Shown: positions 58,301 through 60,610 of the stretch, one piece after another | How positions within the stretch are numbered: position 1 is the stretch's first letter | Layout of the letters: each line of letters begins with the position of its first letter | Origin: Triatoma infestans | Taxonomy: Eukaryota > Arthropoda > Insecta > Hemiptera > Reduviidae | Direction of reading: 5' to 3' | Length of the DNA stretch: 64,000 nt | NCBI GenBank assembly: GCA_011037195.1 | Contig: JAAEAF010000245.1 | Coordinates: 80,051 to 144,050 of the forward strand | Position numbers and translations under genes: made by a program | The notes under the pieces: generated by a model | The model's input: only the letters and a program-made list of their open reading frames with translations | Told to the model about the DNA's origin: nothing | Database searches by the model: none

Positions 58301-58440
58301 TAGGATATTCCTCAGCTTGAACGGCTTTCTGTTGGCCATCAGTGCTGGGCCGAGGACTGTGGAGAAATAGGCGTACCCTAAACAGCATGCCAGCGTTGGC
58401 CAAGGGGATGCCATCATGGCCCAATCACTCACCCGGGGAT
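7388..58440 (-). CDS. ELOVL: Elongation of very long chain fatty acids protein, ELOVL4/7-like (5'-incomplete, seven exons)
   Basis: The family catalyses the condensing (3-ketoacyl-CoA synthase) step of fatty-acid elongation at the endoplasmic reticulum. The join 58440-58250, 10826-10746, 10655-10599, 9553-9448, 8892-8756, 7793-7608, 7531-7388 uses GT-AG at every internal junction, keeps one frame and gives about 300 residues. Features in order: D-P-R-V-S-D-W and NRKPFKLR near the N-terminus; [15 protein letters not shown] followed by LRKK; the catalytic histidine box [17 protein letters not shown]; and HQFQLLF. Several hydrophobic runs fit the multi-pass membrane topology of the family. The C-terminus ends EKDK, with a lysine at -3 but no canonical dilysine pair. 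The first nucleotide of the initial Asp codon must come from an unseen upstream exon holding the start. Introns are 47423, 90, 1045, 555, 962 and 76 bp. ELOVL family is near certain; the 4/7-like subfamily is inferred. Confidence 0.93.
7608..7793 (-). CDS. ELOVL: ELOVL coding exon, C-terminal membrane segment
   Basis: This 186-bp exon (62 codons) has a TTTCAG acceptor and an ATG|GTATTT donor. It reads [20 protein letters not shown] and continues through a hydrophobic segment to FYRTKYQ. It corresponds to the last conserved part of ELOVL proteins. Confidence 0.94.
8756..8892 (-). CDS. ELOVL: ELOVL coding exon with [12 protein letters not shown]
   Basis: This 137-bp exon begins with GT completing a split Gly codon, continues [20 protein letters not shown], then [15 protein letters not shown], and ends LQM before an ATG|GTAACT donor. 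These are the conserved ELOVL membrane core motifs (N-x-x-V-H-x-x-M-Y-x-Y-Y and W-W-K-K-Y-x-T). Confidence 0.95.
9448..9553 (-). CDS. ELOVL: ELOVL coding exon with the catalytic histidine box
   Basis: This 106-bp exon has a TTTCAG acceptor and a CAG|GTAAAT donor. It starts [20 protein letters not shown]. The HVIHH histidine box (HxxHH, at 9494-9508) is the hallmark of the elongase active site and is intact. The exon ends one base into a Gly codon, completed by the GT that opens the next exon. Confidence 0.95.
9865..10070. repeat. Foldback repeat of the hammerhead-bearing (Penelope-like) family, decayed
   Basis: The left arm (9868-9945) reads TTTTCCGTGATAGCCTGCTTCATTTTGTGGTCACCGACGGTTTCGGGCGTTTGCC. 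The right side (about 10018-10070) holds the reverse complement of the family's outer end (GCAGGCTATTACGGAAA...TCTCTGATTTCCAGCTCTGC). It matches the better-preserved copies at 32.3 and 33.6 kb, but its hammerhead core (minus strand, about 9903-9942) is too mutated to fold well. Confidence 0.7.
10599..10655 (-). CDS. ELOVL: ELOVL coding exon with the K-F-x-E-x-x-D-T motif
   Basis: This 57-bp exon (19 codons) has a TTTCAG acceptor and an ACG|GTTGGT donor. It encodes [19 protein letters not shown]. The KFTEFFDT part is the conserved ELOVL segment that leads directly into the FFxLRKK motif of the next exon. Confidence 0.92.
10746..10826 (-). CDS. ELOVL: ELOVL coding exon carrying CQPVDYS
   Basis: This 81-bp exon (27 codons, phase 0 at both ends) lies after a TTCTAG acceptor and before an AGG|GTAAGT donor. 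It reads [10 protein letters not shown] then FRCQPVDYS and ends in KTALR. ELOVL proteins have this pattern (SGW, C-Q-P-V-D-Y-S) right after the second transmembrane segment. It is separated from the next exon by only a 90-bp intron. Confidence 0.93.
11390..11431 (-). ncRNA. Putative minimal hammerhead ribozyme (family A, left arm)
   Basis: On the minus strand: GACC, CUGAAGA (the CUGANGA box, complement of 11421-11427), a helix II with a GCUC/GGGC stem, then GAAACGUC and GGUU. GACC and GGUU can pair as stem I, and helix III is only an A-U pair closing a CG loop. This is the layout of the minimal type-I hammerheads known in Penelope-like retroelements. All core boxes are present. Confidence 0.6.
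11485..11526 (+). ncRNA. Degenerate hammerhead ribozyme motif (family A, right arm)
   Basis: It mirrors the motif in the left arm, but the core box reads CTGAAAA rather than CTGAAGA, changing the core G to A. The GAAACGTCGGTT half is intact. It is expected to be inactive. Confidence 0.5.
11590..13620. other. Intronic AT-rich DNA with R-element fragments, no gene seen
   Basis: R-element pieces are visible at about 11820-11900 and 11990-12290 (GATAGGCCTGTATATC, GCATTTCCGGTTGACGGATTT, CACAATACTTCCTGTTAC). From 12300 to 13620 I see only AT-rich sequence and short tracts, with no coding signal. Confidence 0.45.
13640..16450 (-). pseudogene. LINE-A: 5'-truncated non-LTR retrotransposon, RT plus RNase H, decayed
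   Basis: In minus-strand order: [18 protein letters not shown] linker (about 16440-16380); RT motifs with [11 protein letters not shown] (about 15860-15830), a [13 protein letters not shown] motif [11 protein letters not shown] (about 15470-15430), and [10 protein letters not shown] (about 15375-15340); the thumb region; an RNase H region (14549-14109) with CTDGSK; and a C-terminal HLARIGV...CSCDQ...HIILACEKY zinc-knuckle-like tail near 13860-13760. Frameshifts and stops break the frame many times. In RNase H, the expected SDS has become SNS and the final Asp is lost, so the nuclease is dead. No endonuclease domain is seen. Presence of RNase H points to the I/LOA/R1-related group, but the clade is not settled. 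Confidence 0.85.
17713..18405 (-). pseudogene. LINE-B RNase H domain, open over 230 residues
   Basis: The domain shows all four acidic positions expected of RNase [23 protein letters not shown], and [17 protein letters not shown]. It is followed in an overlapping frame (17758-17480) by [16 protein letters not shown] and [10 protein letters not shown], the start of the zinc-knuckle tail. The tail is then cut short by a deletion relative to LINE-C, joining ET to the 3' UTR-like CATAGCACAATAGA sequence. The domain itself looks intact; the element is not. Confidence 0.87.
18837..19403 (-). pseudogene. LINE-B reverse transcriptase fragment
   Basis: A 188-residue open stretch includes [13 protein letters not shown] (motif A, with two candidate metal-binding Asp), [14 protein letters not shown] (motif B) and GYADDVVII (motif C catalytic YADD), followed by GLKVNPTKT. 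It breaks at a stop near 18837, beyond which [20 protein letters not shown] thumb sequence resumes in another frame and continues to about 18500 ([23 protein letters not shown]). The catalytic residues are intact, but the protein is interrupted. Confidence 0.88.
19776..22320. other. Intronic DNA with R-element copies
   Basis: R-element pieces recur, with the typical interior at 20430-20700 and 21780-22060 (AAAGTGATAGGCATGTATG, TCGCACTTCCAGTTGATGG, CTCAAAACATTTATTTCCGG) and right-end copies at 20745-20775 (CAATACTTACTCTTACATAAGAGAAAGTA). A short (TA)n tract lies at about 21953-21969. No coding region is convincing. Confidence 0.5.
22325..22470 (-). repeat. Single arm of family A hammerhead-type repeat, decayed
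   Basis: The stretch with AAAACCCATATTTCGCCATTATTGCAATGC and CTTCTTCAGGATCGTTTCACCTTGAAAG matches the left arm of the 11.3-kb element (TGAAAAACTCC, TTTCCGGG, GTTTCACCTTGAAA). The GAAACGUC box is mutated, so no active ribozyme is expected. Confidence 0.55.
22900..23520 (+). repeat. R-element, right-hand part with an intact right end
   Basis: Interior blocks repeat (GCATTTTCGGTTAATGGATTTTGC at about 23009, then GCACTTCCATTTGCTGGATTTTGAC at about 23290), so two partial copies seem to overlap here. The right end reads CGATCGCAATACTTCCTCTTACTAGCAGTAAGAGAAAA at about 23482-23520. Confidence 0.6.
23797..24041 (-). mobile_element. tRNA-derived SINE, copy 1
   Basis: Read on the minus strand it has a tRNA-like head with a B box (GGGTTCGAGTCC) and an A-box-like TAAGTGATTAGCG region, then the shared body: CTTCCTAGGAGCCTCTAC, CAGCTCACTGTTCGATGATGG, and an end near TTAACGCGCCTTAAATTG. 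The same body occurs at 27.6, 30.7 and 37.6 kb. Confidence 0.85.
24224..24620 (+). pseudogene. mariner-like transposase C-terminal remnant
   Basis: The reading frame around 24380-24500 contains [20 protein letters not shown], followed by GGTQFHS. It resembles the mariner YSPDLAPSDFxLFxxLKxxLxGxxF block that carries the last catalytic acidic residue. Here the catalytic Asp position is Asn (YPNLAP), and the frame stops soon after. No terminal inverted repeats were recognised. The match is by motif memory only. Confidence 0.7.
25385..25575 (+). repeat. Single arm of family B hammerhead-type repeat
   Basis: The end CATCCTGATGATGGGCGAACG then GGTCGATGACCACAAAAAGAAGCAGGCTATCACGGAAAATGTCTCTGATG matches the right arms at 32.5, 33.9 and 40.35 kb. 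The preceding TGCTCTGTGCAAGTCTCTGTTATTACAATG also matches the 40.3-kb copy. Confidence 0.75.
25485..25522 (+). ncRNA. Degenerate hammerhead motif (family B)
   Basis: CATC, CTGATGA and GGTCGATG are present, but the GCCCGAAA part reads GCTGTAAG, so the essential GAAA box is lost. It is expected to be inactive. Confidence 0.45.
25576..27585. other. Intronic AT-rich DNA, no gene seen
   Basis: The segment holds R-element end-like motifs (GCAGTAAGAGAAAGTAAG at 25592; AAAACTCAATTTCGAAAATC near 26455) and an (ATT)n microsatellite at about 27281-27311. Longer open frames (26076-26261, 26610-26837) are low-complexity AT-rich noise. Confidence 0.4.
27592..27803 (+). mobile_element. tRNA-derived SINE, copy 2
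   Basis: Head GATTAGCGTGCTGCACTCTC followed by B box GTGTTCGAGTCC, then the body CTTCCTAGGAGCCTCTACAG, CTCACTGTCCGGTGATGG, GAGAGAACATTGTCC and an end TCTAAATTTAAAAAAAA. It lies immediately upstream of the 39-bp minisatellite. Confidence 0.87.
27856..28684 (+). repeat. Minisatellite, 39-bp unit, about 21 copies
   Basis: The unit is CTGGCTAAAGTTTCCCTCTG + TTATAGAAGCRTAGTATAA. Copies are nearly identical, varying mainly at one dinucleotide (GCGTAG, GCATAG or GCGCAG). Because 39 is a multiple of three and the unit has no stop in one minus-strand frame, an artificial 211-residue open frame of a 13-residue repeat ([13 protein letters not shown]) appears at 28479-27844. It is not regarded as a gene. 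Confidence 0.97.
28685..29934. other. Intronic DNA with R-element pieces and an (ATT)n tract
   Basis: R-element-like sequence at 29240-29470 (TTACGACTC-like left end, GTAGTGCTCTACTTCCGGTATATGGATTTTAG, GAGCTTCCTGCAGTTTTTCG). A pure (ATT)n microsatellite lies at about 29562-29592. No gene seen. Confidence 0.5.
29935..30605 (+). repeat. R-element, both ends visible (~670 bp)
   Basis: Left end TGTGAAACACTCACGCGACTTTCTCTCACTG; interior GTTGCACTTCCGGTTGATGAATTTGG and TTTCCAGAGAAAACTTTATTTAG; right end GCAATACTTCCTGTTAG followed by GAAAGTA. It has no open frame of note. It is one of the simplest copies from which to estimate the element's length. Confidence 0.75.
30690..30928 (+). mobile_element. 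tRNA-derived SINE, copy 3
   Basis: Starts GGGAAGGAATTAGAGCAG, has a mutated B-box region (GGGTACGAGGCC), and carries the full body CTTCCTAGGAGCCTCTACAG...GATGTTGACGCTCCTTAAATTAAAAG. Confidence 0.85.
32352..32389 (-). ncRNA. Putative hammerhead ribozyme (family B copy 1, left arm)
   Basis: On the minus strand: stem I CAUC, box CUGAAGA, helix II GGGC-GAAC-GCCC, box GAAA, a very short helix III, GGUC at the expected cleavage site, then GAUG, which pairs with CAUC. One extra U lies between the CUGAAGA box and helix II. Confidence 0.6.
32504..32541 (+). ncRNA. Putative hammerhead ribozyme (family B copy 1, right arm)
   Basis: CATC (32504-32507), CTGAAGA (32508-32514), helix II around GGGCGAACGCCC, GAAA (32528-32531), CCGGTC, then GATG (32538-32541), pairing with CATC. 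All core boxes are intact. Expected cleavage is after GGTC at 32537. Confidence 0.62.
33704..33741 (-). ncRNA. Putative hammerhead ribozyme (family B copy 2, left arm)
   Basis: Identical core to the 32.35-kb motif on the minus strand: CAUC, CUGAAGA, GGGCGAACGCCC, GAAA, GGUC, GAUG. Both stem I strands and all core boxes are intact. Confidence 0.6.
33840..33867 (+). ncRNA. Putative hammerhead ribozyme (family B copy 2, right arm) with a stem I change
   Basis: CATC, CTGAAGA, GGGCGAACGCCC and GAAA are intact, but the base after GGTC is A rather than G (GTCAATG), which removes the stem I pair next to the cleavage site. Activity is likely reduced. Confidence 0.5.
34440..35390 (+). repeat. R-element-derived block with opposing ends
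   Basis: Left end AAAAATCTGGTGTGGAACACTCGCACAGC at 34440; interior AAAAGTGATAGGCCTTTGTGTG at 35067. At 35320-35370 the reverse-complement right-end interior appears (TTTTCGAAATTGAGTTTCCATCGGTAATACATGTTTTGTGG), so two copies in opposite orientation are probably fused. Confidence 0.55.
36080..36190 (+). repeat. Single arm of family A hammerhead-type repeat
   Basis: ACTCTGAAGAAGCTTTTTGCAATATGGACGAAACGTCGGTTATAATAAACC then TGACGCGTTCTCAACCCGAAACC parallels the arms of the 11.3-kb element (GGTCTCAACCAGGAAACTC). Confidence 0.65.
36104..36144 (+). ncRNA. Putative hammerhead ribozyme (family A, weak helix II)
   Basis: CTGAAGA (36107-36113) and GAAACGTCGG (36133-36142) are intact, with partial stem I pairing. 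The intervening helix II (AGCTTTTTGCAATATGGAC) pairs poorly, so activity is doubtful. Confidence 0.4.
37125..37820 (+). repeat. R-element interrupted by SINE copy 4
   Basis: Left end CTGGTGAGCAACACTCACACGACTTCCTCTGACT at 37124; interior GTTGCACTTCAGGTTGATGGATTTTGGCC; SINE at 37559-37770; right end GCCAATACTCCACCTTACTAGGAATAAGAGAAAGTA at about 37788-37824. The repeat reads continuously when the SINE is removed. Confidence 0.75.
37559..37770 (+). mobile_element. tRNA-derived SINE, copy 4, with the clearest Pol III promoter
   Basis: The head GGGAAGGGATTAGCTCAGTGGTTAGCATTAGG carries an A box (TAGCTCAGTGG) and the B box is GGATTCGAGTCC. The body is CTTCCTAGCAGCCTCTATAG, CTCACTGCCCGGTG, CGAGCGAACACTGTCCGGGGGCCGGCAGGG, with a TTAAATTTAAAAAAAAAAAA tail. 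The body lacks a few bases found in other copies (GATGGACAGT-like part). Confidence 0.9.
37825..38160. other. GC-richer intronic segment of unknown origin
   Basis: The stretch (AAGGCCCACCTCTAGCCTATCGGCC...GGCAGCGACTCCTATCC...GGAAGGCAGCTACTCCTACC) is clearly richer in G and C than its neighbours and has a loose internal repetition (GGCAGCGACTCCTATC / GGCAGCTACTCCTACC). It ends at AAGAGAAAGTA, where the next R-element begins. A transposon fragment is possible. I do not recognise it. Confidence 0.4.
38162..38790 (+). repeat. R-element copy abutting the previous right-end motif
   Basis: AAGAGAAAGTAAAAATCTGG at 38162 is followed directly by TGTGGAACCACATCACTTTCTCTTACACC. The interior has CAAATAAAAGTGGTAAGTTTG, CACACTTCCTGCTAACAGATTTTC and an end CGCAATGCTTCCATTTACAGTAATCAGAGAGAG. 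Confidence 0.6.
39295..39990. repeat. Foldback element with arms made of short subrepeats
   Basis: The left arm (39295-39430) repeats TTGTATTTCA, TATTTCAGAAAA and TTGTAGTTCAGATTAG. The right arm (about 39790-39990) holds the reverse complements (AATCTGAACTAC, TTTTCTGAAATA, CAATTTAATTCC-type motifs) with a spacing of about 30-35 bp. The centre has further TATTTCAGACAAAC copies. No confident open frame exists; the 60-codon frame at 39510 is built from these repeats. Confidence 0.6.
40255..40412 (+). repeat. Single arm of family B hammerhead-type repeat
   Basis: TTGCTGTGTGCAAGTCTATGTTATCATACTG leads to CATCCTGATGATGGGCGAACGCCCGAAAGCGGTCGATGACCACAAAAAGAAGCAGGCTATCACAGAAAATATCTCTGATAC. It is closest to the 25.5-kb arm. 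Confidence 0.75.
40328..40365 (+). ncRNA. Putative hammerhead ribozyme (family B, solo arm)
   Basis: CATC (40328-40331), CTGATGA (40332-40338, the textbook form of the box), helix II GGGCGAACGCCC, GAAA, a short helix III (GCGGTC) and GATG (40362-40365) pairing with CATC. All core elements are present. Confidence 0.6.
41250..41345 (+). repeat. R-element left end
   Basis: AAAAATCTGGTGAAAAACGCTTACAAGACTTTCTTTTATTGCAACAATTATAATTGATAAATTTTATTC is a recognisable left end. The rest of the element is not evident before the GC-richer sequence at 41370. Confidence 0.55.
41434..41482 (+). repeat. Tandem duplication of a 21-bp unit
   Basis: GCAGGCGCTATCATCATTCCT occurs twice in a row, followed by a third partial GCAGGCGC. 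It lies in a GC-richer block (41370-41660). Confidence 0.9.
41715..41985 (+). pseudogene. Unrecognised open frame of ~88 codons, possible exon or degraded gene piece
   Basis: After a TAA near 41717-41719, one plus-strand frame stays open to a TAA at about 41983-41985. It reads [20 protein letters not shown], later [20 protein letters not shown], and ends MKKEAN. The composition (Lys, Phe, Trp, Tyr mixed, not low complexity) looks more protein-like than the surrounding noise. There is no in-frame ATG near its start, and no splice signals were judged convincing. I do not recognise the family. It could be a transposon or a retrocopy fragment. Confidence 0.4.
42480..43110 (+). repeat. R-element, right-hand part
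   Basis: Interior blocks AAAAGTGATAGGCATTTATGCGTGTAG, GACTTCCGGTAGATAGATTCTGGCCGAAGC and AATTTCCGGTGAAAACTCAATATCG lead to a right end GGCAATACTTCCTATATC at about 43101. A (TA)n tract is embedded at 43016-43027. Confidence 0.65.
43348..43391 (+). repeat. Trinucleotide microsatellite (ATA)n
   Basis: About 14-15 uninterrupted ATA units. Confidence 0.95.
43847..45184 (+). mobile_element. Non-autonomous Helitron with both termini
   Basis: The 5' end TCTATATATATAAAAATTCAG starts at 43847 after an A; the 3' end CTAG (45181-45184) is followed by T, giving the A|TC...CTAG|T insertion signature. Just before the end lies a hairpin, CCAC-AGCGAAGC-GTGG (45155-45170), and GGGTTTAG. The 5' subterminal block (GAAGTTCCCACGGAAACGGG...) is duplicated in tandem (about 43980-44100 and 44107-44232). 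It then jumps to the distal helicase-derived sequence (from about 44275), so most of the coding region is deleted. It is related to the 0.7-5.9 kb Helitron. Confidence 0.9.
44275..45000 (+). pseudogene. Helitron helicase 3'-terminal remnant
   Basis: Nucleotides match the C-terminal helicase region at 5025-5680, including [20 protein letters not shown], [21 protein letters not shown] and [18 protein letters not shown] coding. Frameshifts and a roughly 90-bp insertion of unrelated sequence after ATAAAGCCCAAG (44762-44860) break it. Confidence 0.82.
45186..47060. other. Intronic AT-rich DNA, no gene seen
   Basis: No repeat or coding feature is convincing beyond short R-element-like motifs (CTTAAAGAAAATCGG at 45990). 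Open frames here (45759-45995, 46590-46778) look like chance. Confidence 0.4.
47066..47140 (+). repeat. R-element left end
   Basis: AAAAAAATCTGGTGTGTAAAGCTCATATTACTTTCTCTTAGTGCAATTTTAAAG is followed directly by a G/C homopolymer palindrome and SINE sequence. Confidence 0.65.
47160..47240 (-). mobile_element. tRNA-derived SINE, copy 5, truncated head
   Basis: On the minus strand: TGGGTTCGAATCC (B box), CAGCTTACTGCCCTTAGATTTGCTCTTTC. Only the head and the junction into the body remain. Confidence 0.6.
47640..48860 (+). repeat. R-element interior and right end, interrupted
   Basis: Interior at 47700-47900 (CAAATAAAAGTGATGC, GTTGAACTTCCGGCCTGATAAATTTTC, GCTTCCTAGATGTTTTTG). A right end GACACGATTGCAATACTTCCTCTTACTAGAGTATGAGAAAGTAAC lies at 48818-48862. 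About 0.8 kb of unrelated AT-rich sequence lies between. Confidence 0.6.
49821..50087 (+). repeat. Minisatellite, 17-bp unit, about 16 copies
   Basis: The unit is ACATACAGGAGTAATGT, with a few ACACACAGG variants and one ACATTCAGG. Three overlapping minus-strand open frames (rich in [17 protein letters not shown]) arise because the unit is stop-free in each phase. They are not genes. Confidence 0.97.
50143..50520. repeat. R-element fragments in opposite orientation
   Basis: A minus-oriented right-end region (TTTCTCTTACTGTTGAATTAGAG...GAGTTTTCACCGGAAATATATGTTTCGAG) at 50143-50232 is followed by a plus-oriented one (TATATTTCCGATGAAAACTCACATTCGAAAATTTGTCTCG...TACAATATTTCCTCTGACGACAGTAAGAGTAAATAG) at 50437-50517. 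Confidence 0.6.
51190..52720 (+). repeat. Cluster of R-element copies
   Basis: Left-end motifs at 51190 (AAAAAATCCGGATGAAACACAAGACTTTCTCCTTATTGCAG) and 51410 (AAAAATTTATGAGAAACACTCACACTCTTACTCC). Interior blocks include GTTGCACTTTCGGTTAACCG, GGCGCACTTTCGTTGATGGATTTTC and GTGGTCGTTCCGGTTGAATGATTCTGAC, so at least two copies overlap. The right end is decayed. Confidence 0.6.
53150..53985 (-). pseudogene. Degraded LINE-like C-terminal region (tentative)
   Basis: On the minus strand, broken frames contain [14 protein letters not shown] sequence at about 53980-53945 (the end of an RNase H domain in LINEs), [16 protein letters not shown] near 53840-53790, and [20 protein letters not shown] at about 53455-53395 followed by LAENFML. 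The latter resembles the FNxLPxxIK...FKxxLKxxLLxxxFYS tail of Jockey/CR1-like LINEs. The similarity is weak and recalled only by pattern. Confidence 0.4.
53986..55430. other. Intronic AT-rich DNA, no gene seen
   Basis: R-element-like interior in the minus orientation at about 54180-54260 (CTCGAAAATGGCTCCAAGATTTTCATTAAACTTCGCATAC). A short GC-richer patch (54780-54860, GGACCGGGGGGAATACCC) is not recognised. Confidence 0.4.
55440..55790 (-). pseudogene. LINE-F: C-terminal zinc-knuckle fragment of a LINE
   Basis: On the minus strand: [14 protein letters not shown], then a broken CCHC-like region ([19 protein letters not shown], in which the first Cys pair has drifted), and a tail with PLIxRGYP and IYSEYLEIS. 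It matches the pattern LTGHCxLxxHLxxxxLxxxxxCRFC of LINE-B/C, so it belongs to the same broad LINE group. Three or more stops are present. Confidence 0.5.
56086..56140 (+). repeat. 12-bp tandem repeat
   Basis: CACAACATCTCT repeats about 4.5 times. Confidence 0.95.
56340..57180. other. Intronic segment with two unrecognised ~90-100 codon frames
   Basis: A plus-strand frame at 56446-56721 (91 codons) and a minus-strand frame at 57136-56834 (100 codons, starting [20 protein letters not shown]) show mixed composition, but neither contains a motif I recognise and neither has splice or regulatory support. They may be transposon remnants or chance. Confidence 0.3.
57240..58020 (-). pseudogene. LINE-D: end of RNase H domain, zinc knuckle and 3' region
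   Basis: On the minus strand: [12 protein letters not shown] (58010-57970, the last RNase H motif with its Asp), CAPEPALAV, then after a frame change [19 protein letters not shown] (CCHC-type, 57802-57745), [10 protein letters not shown], and a further 3' stretch with stops and an open piece to 57321. It is typical of the RNase H-bearing LINEs in this window, but diverged from LINE-B and -C. It lies 230 bp from the ELOVL exon. Confidence 0.8.
58250..58440 (-). CDS. ELOVL: ELOVL coding exon, N-terminal part
   Basis: This 191-bp exon follows a TTGCAG acceptor (58441-58442) and ends at GAG|GTTTGT (GT at 58248-58249). It starts with the last two bases of an Asp codon and encodes the family's N-terminal signature: DPRVSDW, SPWPTL, a first hydrophobic segment, then [11 protein letters not shown] and a second hydrophobic segment ending in WIFYE. 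The next coding exon is 47 kb away at 10826. It is isolated between LINE remnants on both sides, but has no stop or frameshift and its phase fits the downstream exon exactly. Confidence 0.92.
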
Positions 58441-58504
58441 CTGCAATACAAAAGTTATAAAATGCATATGTTATATAAAATAACCATCAATTAAGTTTTA
58501 TTTT

Positions 58505-58915
58505 CTCTTAATTTATAAATGGAAGTATTGCGACTGCGTCAAAGTTTACAAATTCAGTTTTCGTCAGAAACACAAGTTAATAAGTTTTGAAGCCTTCTGA
58601 ATACGAAAAAAGATTTTGATGAATTTTATGGTAAAAGTGTGTGTGTTTGTGTGAGGGGGGGGATATCTATATAACAATTGAAGGAAGCTCAAACTTGATG
58701 CTCCGTTTAGGCACCACAACCGTACGTGACATTATAGTTTTGGTCAAAATCAAGTGCGACTTTACTGAGTGTTTTTTTTTTTTTAAGTTTCGCAAGATTT
58801 TCTCGGAAATGGCTCCAATGAACTTCTTTAAACTTCGTAAATTGTATCCCAATAAAATTATGTTGCTTATATTTGAAGTCTATTTCCAGGAAACCGTTTT
58901 TTAGGGGGTACTGAG
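58505..58915 (-). repeat. R-element, minus orientation, next to the ELOVL exon
   Basis: Plus-strand AAGTATTGCGACTGCGTCAAAG is the reverse of the right end. The interior follows: CCGTTTAGGCACCACAACCG, GTGCGACTTTACTGAGTG, GATTTTCTCGGAAATGGCTCC, with a GT-rich tract at 58636-58655. It starts only 65 bp from the exon's acceptor side. Confidence 0.65.
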
Positions 58916-58949
58916 GGGGCAACAAGATTAGATTAGATTGCACAAGATG

Positions 58950-59550
58950 TGGCCTAGCTTCATTCCACCGCAACCTACGCAGGAGTTCTAAGTGGATCCT
59001 CAATGGTTATAGCTTCGTCCTTATAAGCAGGACTAACAAAATGAAAGCGGCTCTGTCATGAAGTTCATGGCTTCGGGATTGCCATGTGGAAATTCCTGTC
59101 GAAATTATAGCTGGGAATCATGCTATATGTTGGCATACCAACTTGAAGGAGCCCATGAATTCCCATTCGCTTCACCTTGAACGAAATATGTAATGGTGGT
59201 GAATTAAGGAGGACCTTTATCGCCGCTGTCGAGGTAATTCTCATGGACCCCGAGAAACGTGGGCATGGTTGCCTTTCTGCAGAGTATGGTCCATCAAGCA
59301 CTGACCCGTATGTGATCATAGGTGTCATGACCCTGGAGAATAGCCTAAGAGCAAACTTGGACGCCGCCCCCCCCCGTTCTTCCCACAAAGCCGTCTGCAC
59401 CTACCAAATGACAAATTGGTCATGTGTGCGATTCTATTGTTATGTTGATTCCAAGCGAGTCTGCAATCAAACGTAATTCCAAGGAACTTAGCCTCCAGCG
59501 CAAATGGAATCGAAATGTGCCCTAGTTGGGATAATCTGAGACCTTCCAAC
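58950..59550 (-). pseudogene. LINE-E: RT thumb region fragment
   Basis: On the minus strand: EAKFLGITFDCRLAWNQHNN (59508-59449) matches the KFLGITFDxxLxWxxH block that follows the RT palm. Then RRLCGK, TYGSVL, and TSTAAIKVLLNSPPLHI in shifted frames. The distal part (about 58980-59241) is repeated at 59690-59951. Confidence 0.75.
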
Positions 59551-59689
59551 TTTAGTGAAGCGAACTATTACATTTTTATGGGGATTTATGAACAAGTCCT
59601 CTTCCCTACATCATATTTAGAGCAGCTTGCACTCTCTATGAGTTTTTACTGGGGTGTTTTCCTCTTACTACTATCGCCAAATCATCAAG

Positions 59690-59951
59690 GAGTTCTAAGT
59701 GGATCCTCAATGGTTATAGCTTCGTCCTTCTAAGCAGGACTAACAAAATGAAAGCGGCTCAGTCATGAAGTTCATGGCTTCGGGATTGCCATGTGGAAAT
59801 TCCTGTCGAAATTATAGCTGGGAATCATCCTATATGTTGGCATACCAACTTGAAGGAGCCCATGAATACCCATTCTGGCTTCACCTTGAACGAAATATTT
59901 AATGGTGGTGAATTAAGGAGGATCTTTATCGCCGCTGTCGAGGTAATTCTA
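59690..59951 (-). repeat. Direct duplicate of part of LINE-E
   Basis: The stretch GGAGTTCTAAGTGGATCCTCAATGG to GCCGCTGTCGAGGTAATTCT repeats 58980-59241 with only a handful of differences (for example AGCGGCTCTGTC versus AGCGGCTCAGTC). The spacing is 710 bp, in the same orientation. Confidence 0.9.
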
Positions 59952-60140
59952 AAAGCTAATCGCAGTTATGTCATGGAGGAGGTCGTCAACGACTGTTGTC
60001 AAAATCAGGGGAAGGGGATAATAGACAACGTTGTCGATACCCCTCCCTAGTTTCTCCACACTATAATTGGTCTTGCTCTTTGTGGAGATGTTAATTCTAT
60101 TCCTTAGCTCAGACTCCATCCAATCACAGATCACGACACT
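59952..60140 (-). pseudogene. LINE RT motif B-C fragment, degraded
   Basis: The minus-strand peptide GRGIDNVVYYPLPLILTTVV then DDLLHDI resembles a damaged GCPQGGVLSPLLWTLVVDDLL block. It adjoins the LINE-E duplicate but is out of normal order (RT upstream in the protein), fitting separate or rearranged LINE pieces. Confidence 0.45.
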
Positions 60141-60239
60141 GTTTTTGGAGTGAGTTGGTGACCGAGGTGTGCTGGAGGAGTAGCAAACTTAAACTTTCCT
60201 TTAAAATACTACTACACTATAATGTGTAGTTCAAACACC

Positions 60240-60610
60240 TATATAACTGTAAATGTATGGCCAGTATTCAAAAATGAAAAAACTGGTTAACTAGAAGTGT
60301 GACTTTACAGAAAAGGTTTTTTAGTTTTTTGAAATTTTCTCCAAAACTGCTATTGCGATTTTTTTTAAACTTTGGGCGCTGTTTATACAGAGATAAACTT
60401 TGGGCGCTATTTGTACAGAGATAAACTTTGGGCGCTGTTTGTACAGAGATAAACTTTGGGCGCTGTTTGTACAGAGATAGACGAATCATTTTTATATGAA
60501 ATATTTTTCCGGAAAAATTTACTTTATGGGTTTCTGAGGAATCTTCTAATGTTCTGTTGGTTTGTTCAGTATTATTGGTGCTCTCTTTCAGACTACAATG
60601 TAATCCCTTC
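60240..60610 (-). repeat. R-element interior, minus orientation, with an internal minisatellite
   Basis: TTAACTAGAAGTGTGACTTTACAG, GTTTTTTGAAATTTTCTCCAAAAC are reverse R-element interior. A 28-bp tandem array (60367-60478) sits where the TTTAAACTT block normally occurs once. Confidence 0.6.
60367..60478 (+). repeat. 28-bp tandem repeat, exactly four copies
   Basis: The unit AAACTTTGGGCGCTGTTTGT + ACAGAGAT occurs four times (112 bp), with two single-base variants. Confidence 0.97.

Noticed and set aside
57240..59550. LINE-D and LINE-E as one element with a short insert
   Set aside because: A real ELOVL exon and a reverse R-element lie between them, and the parts do not continue each other at nucleotide level.
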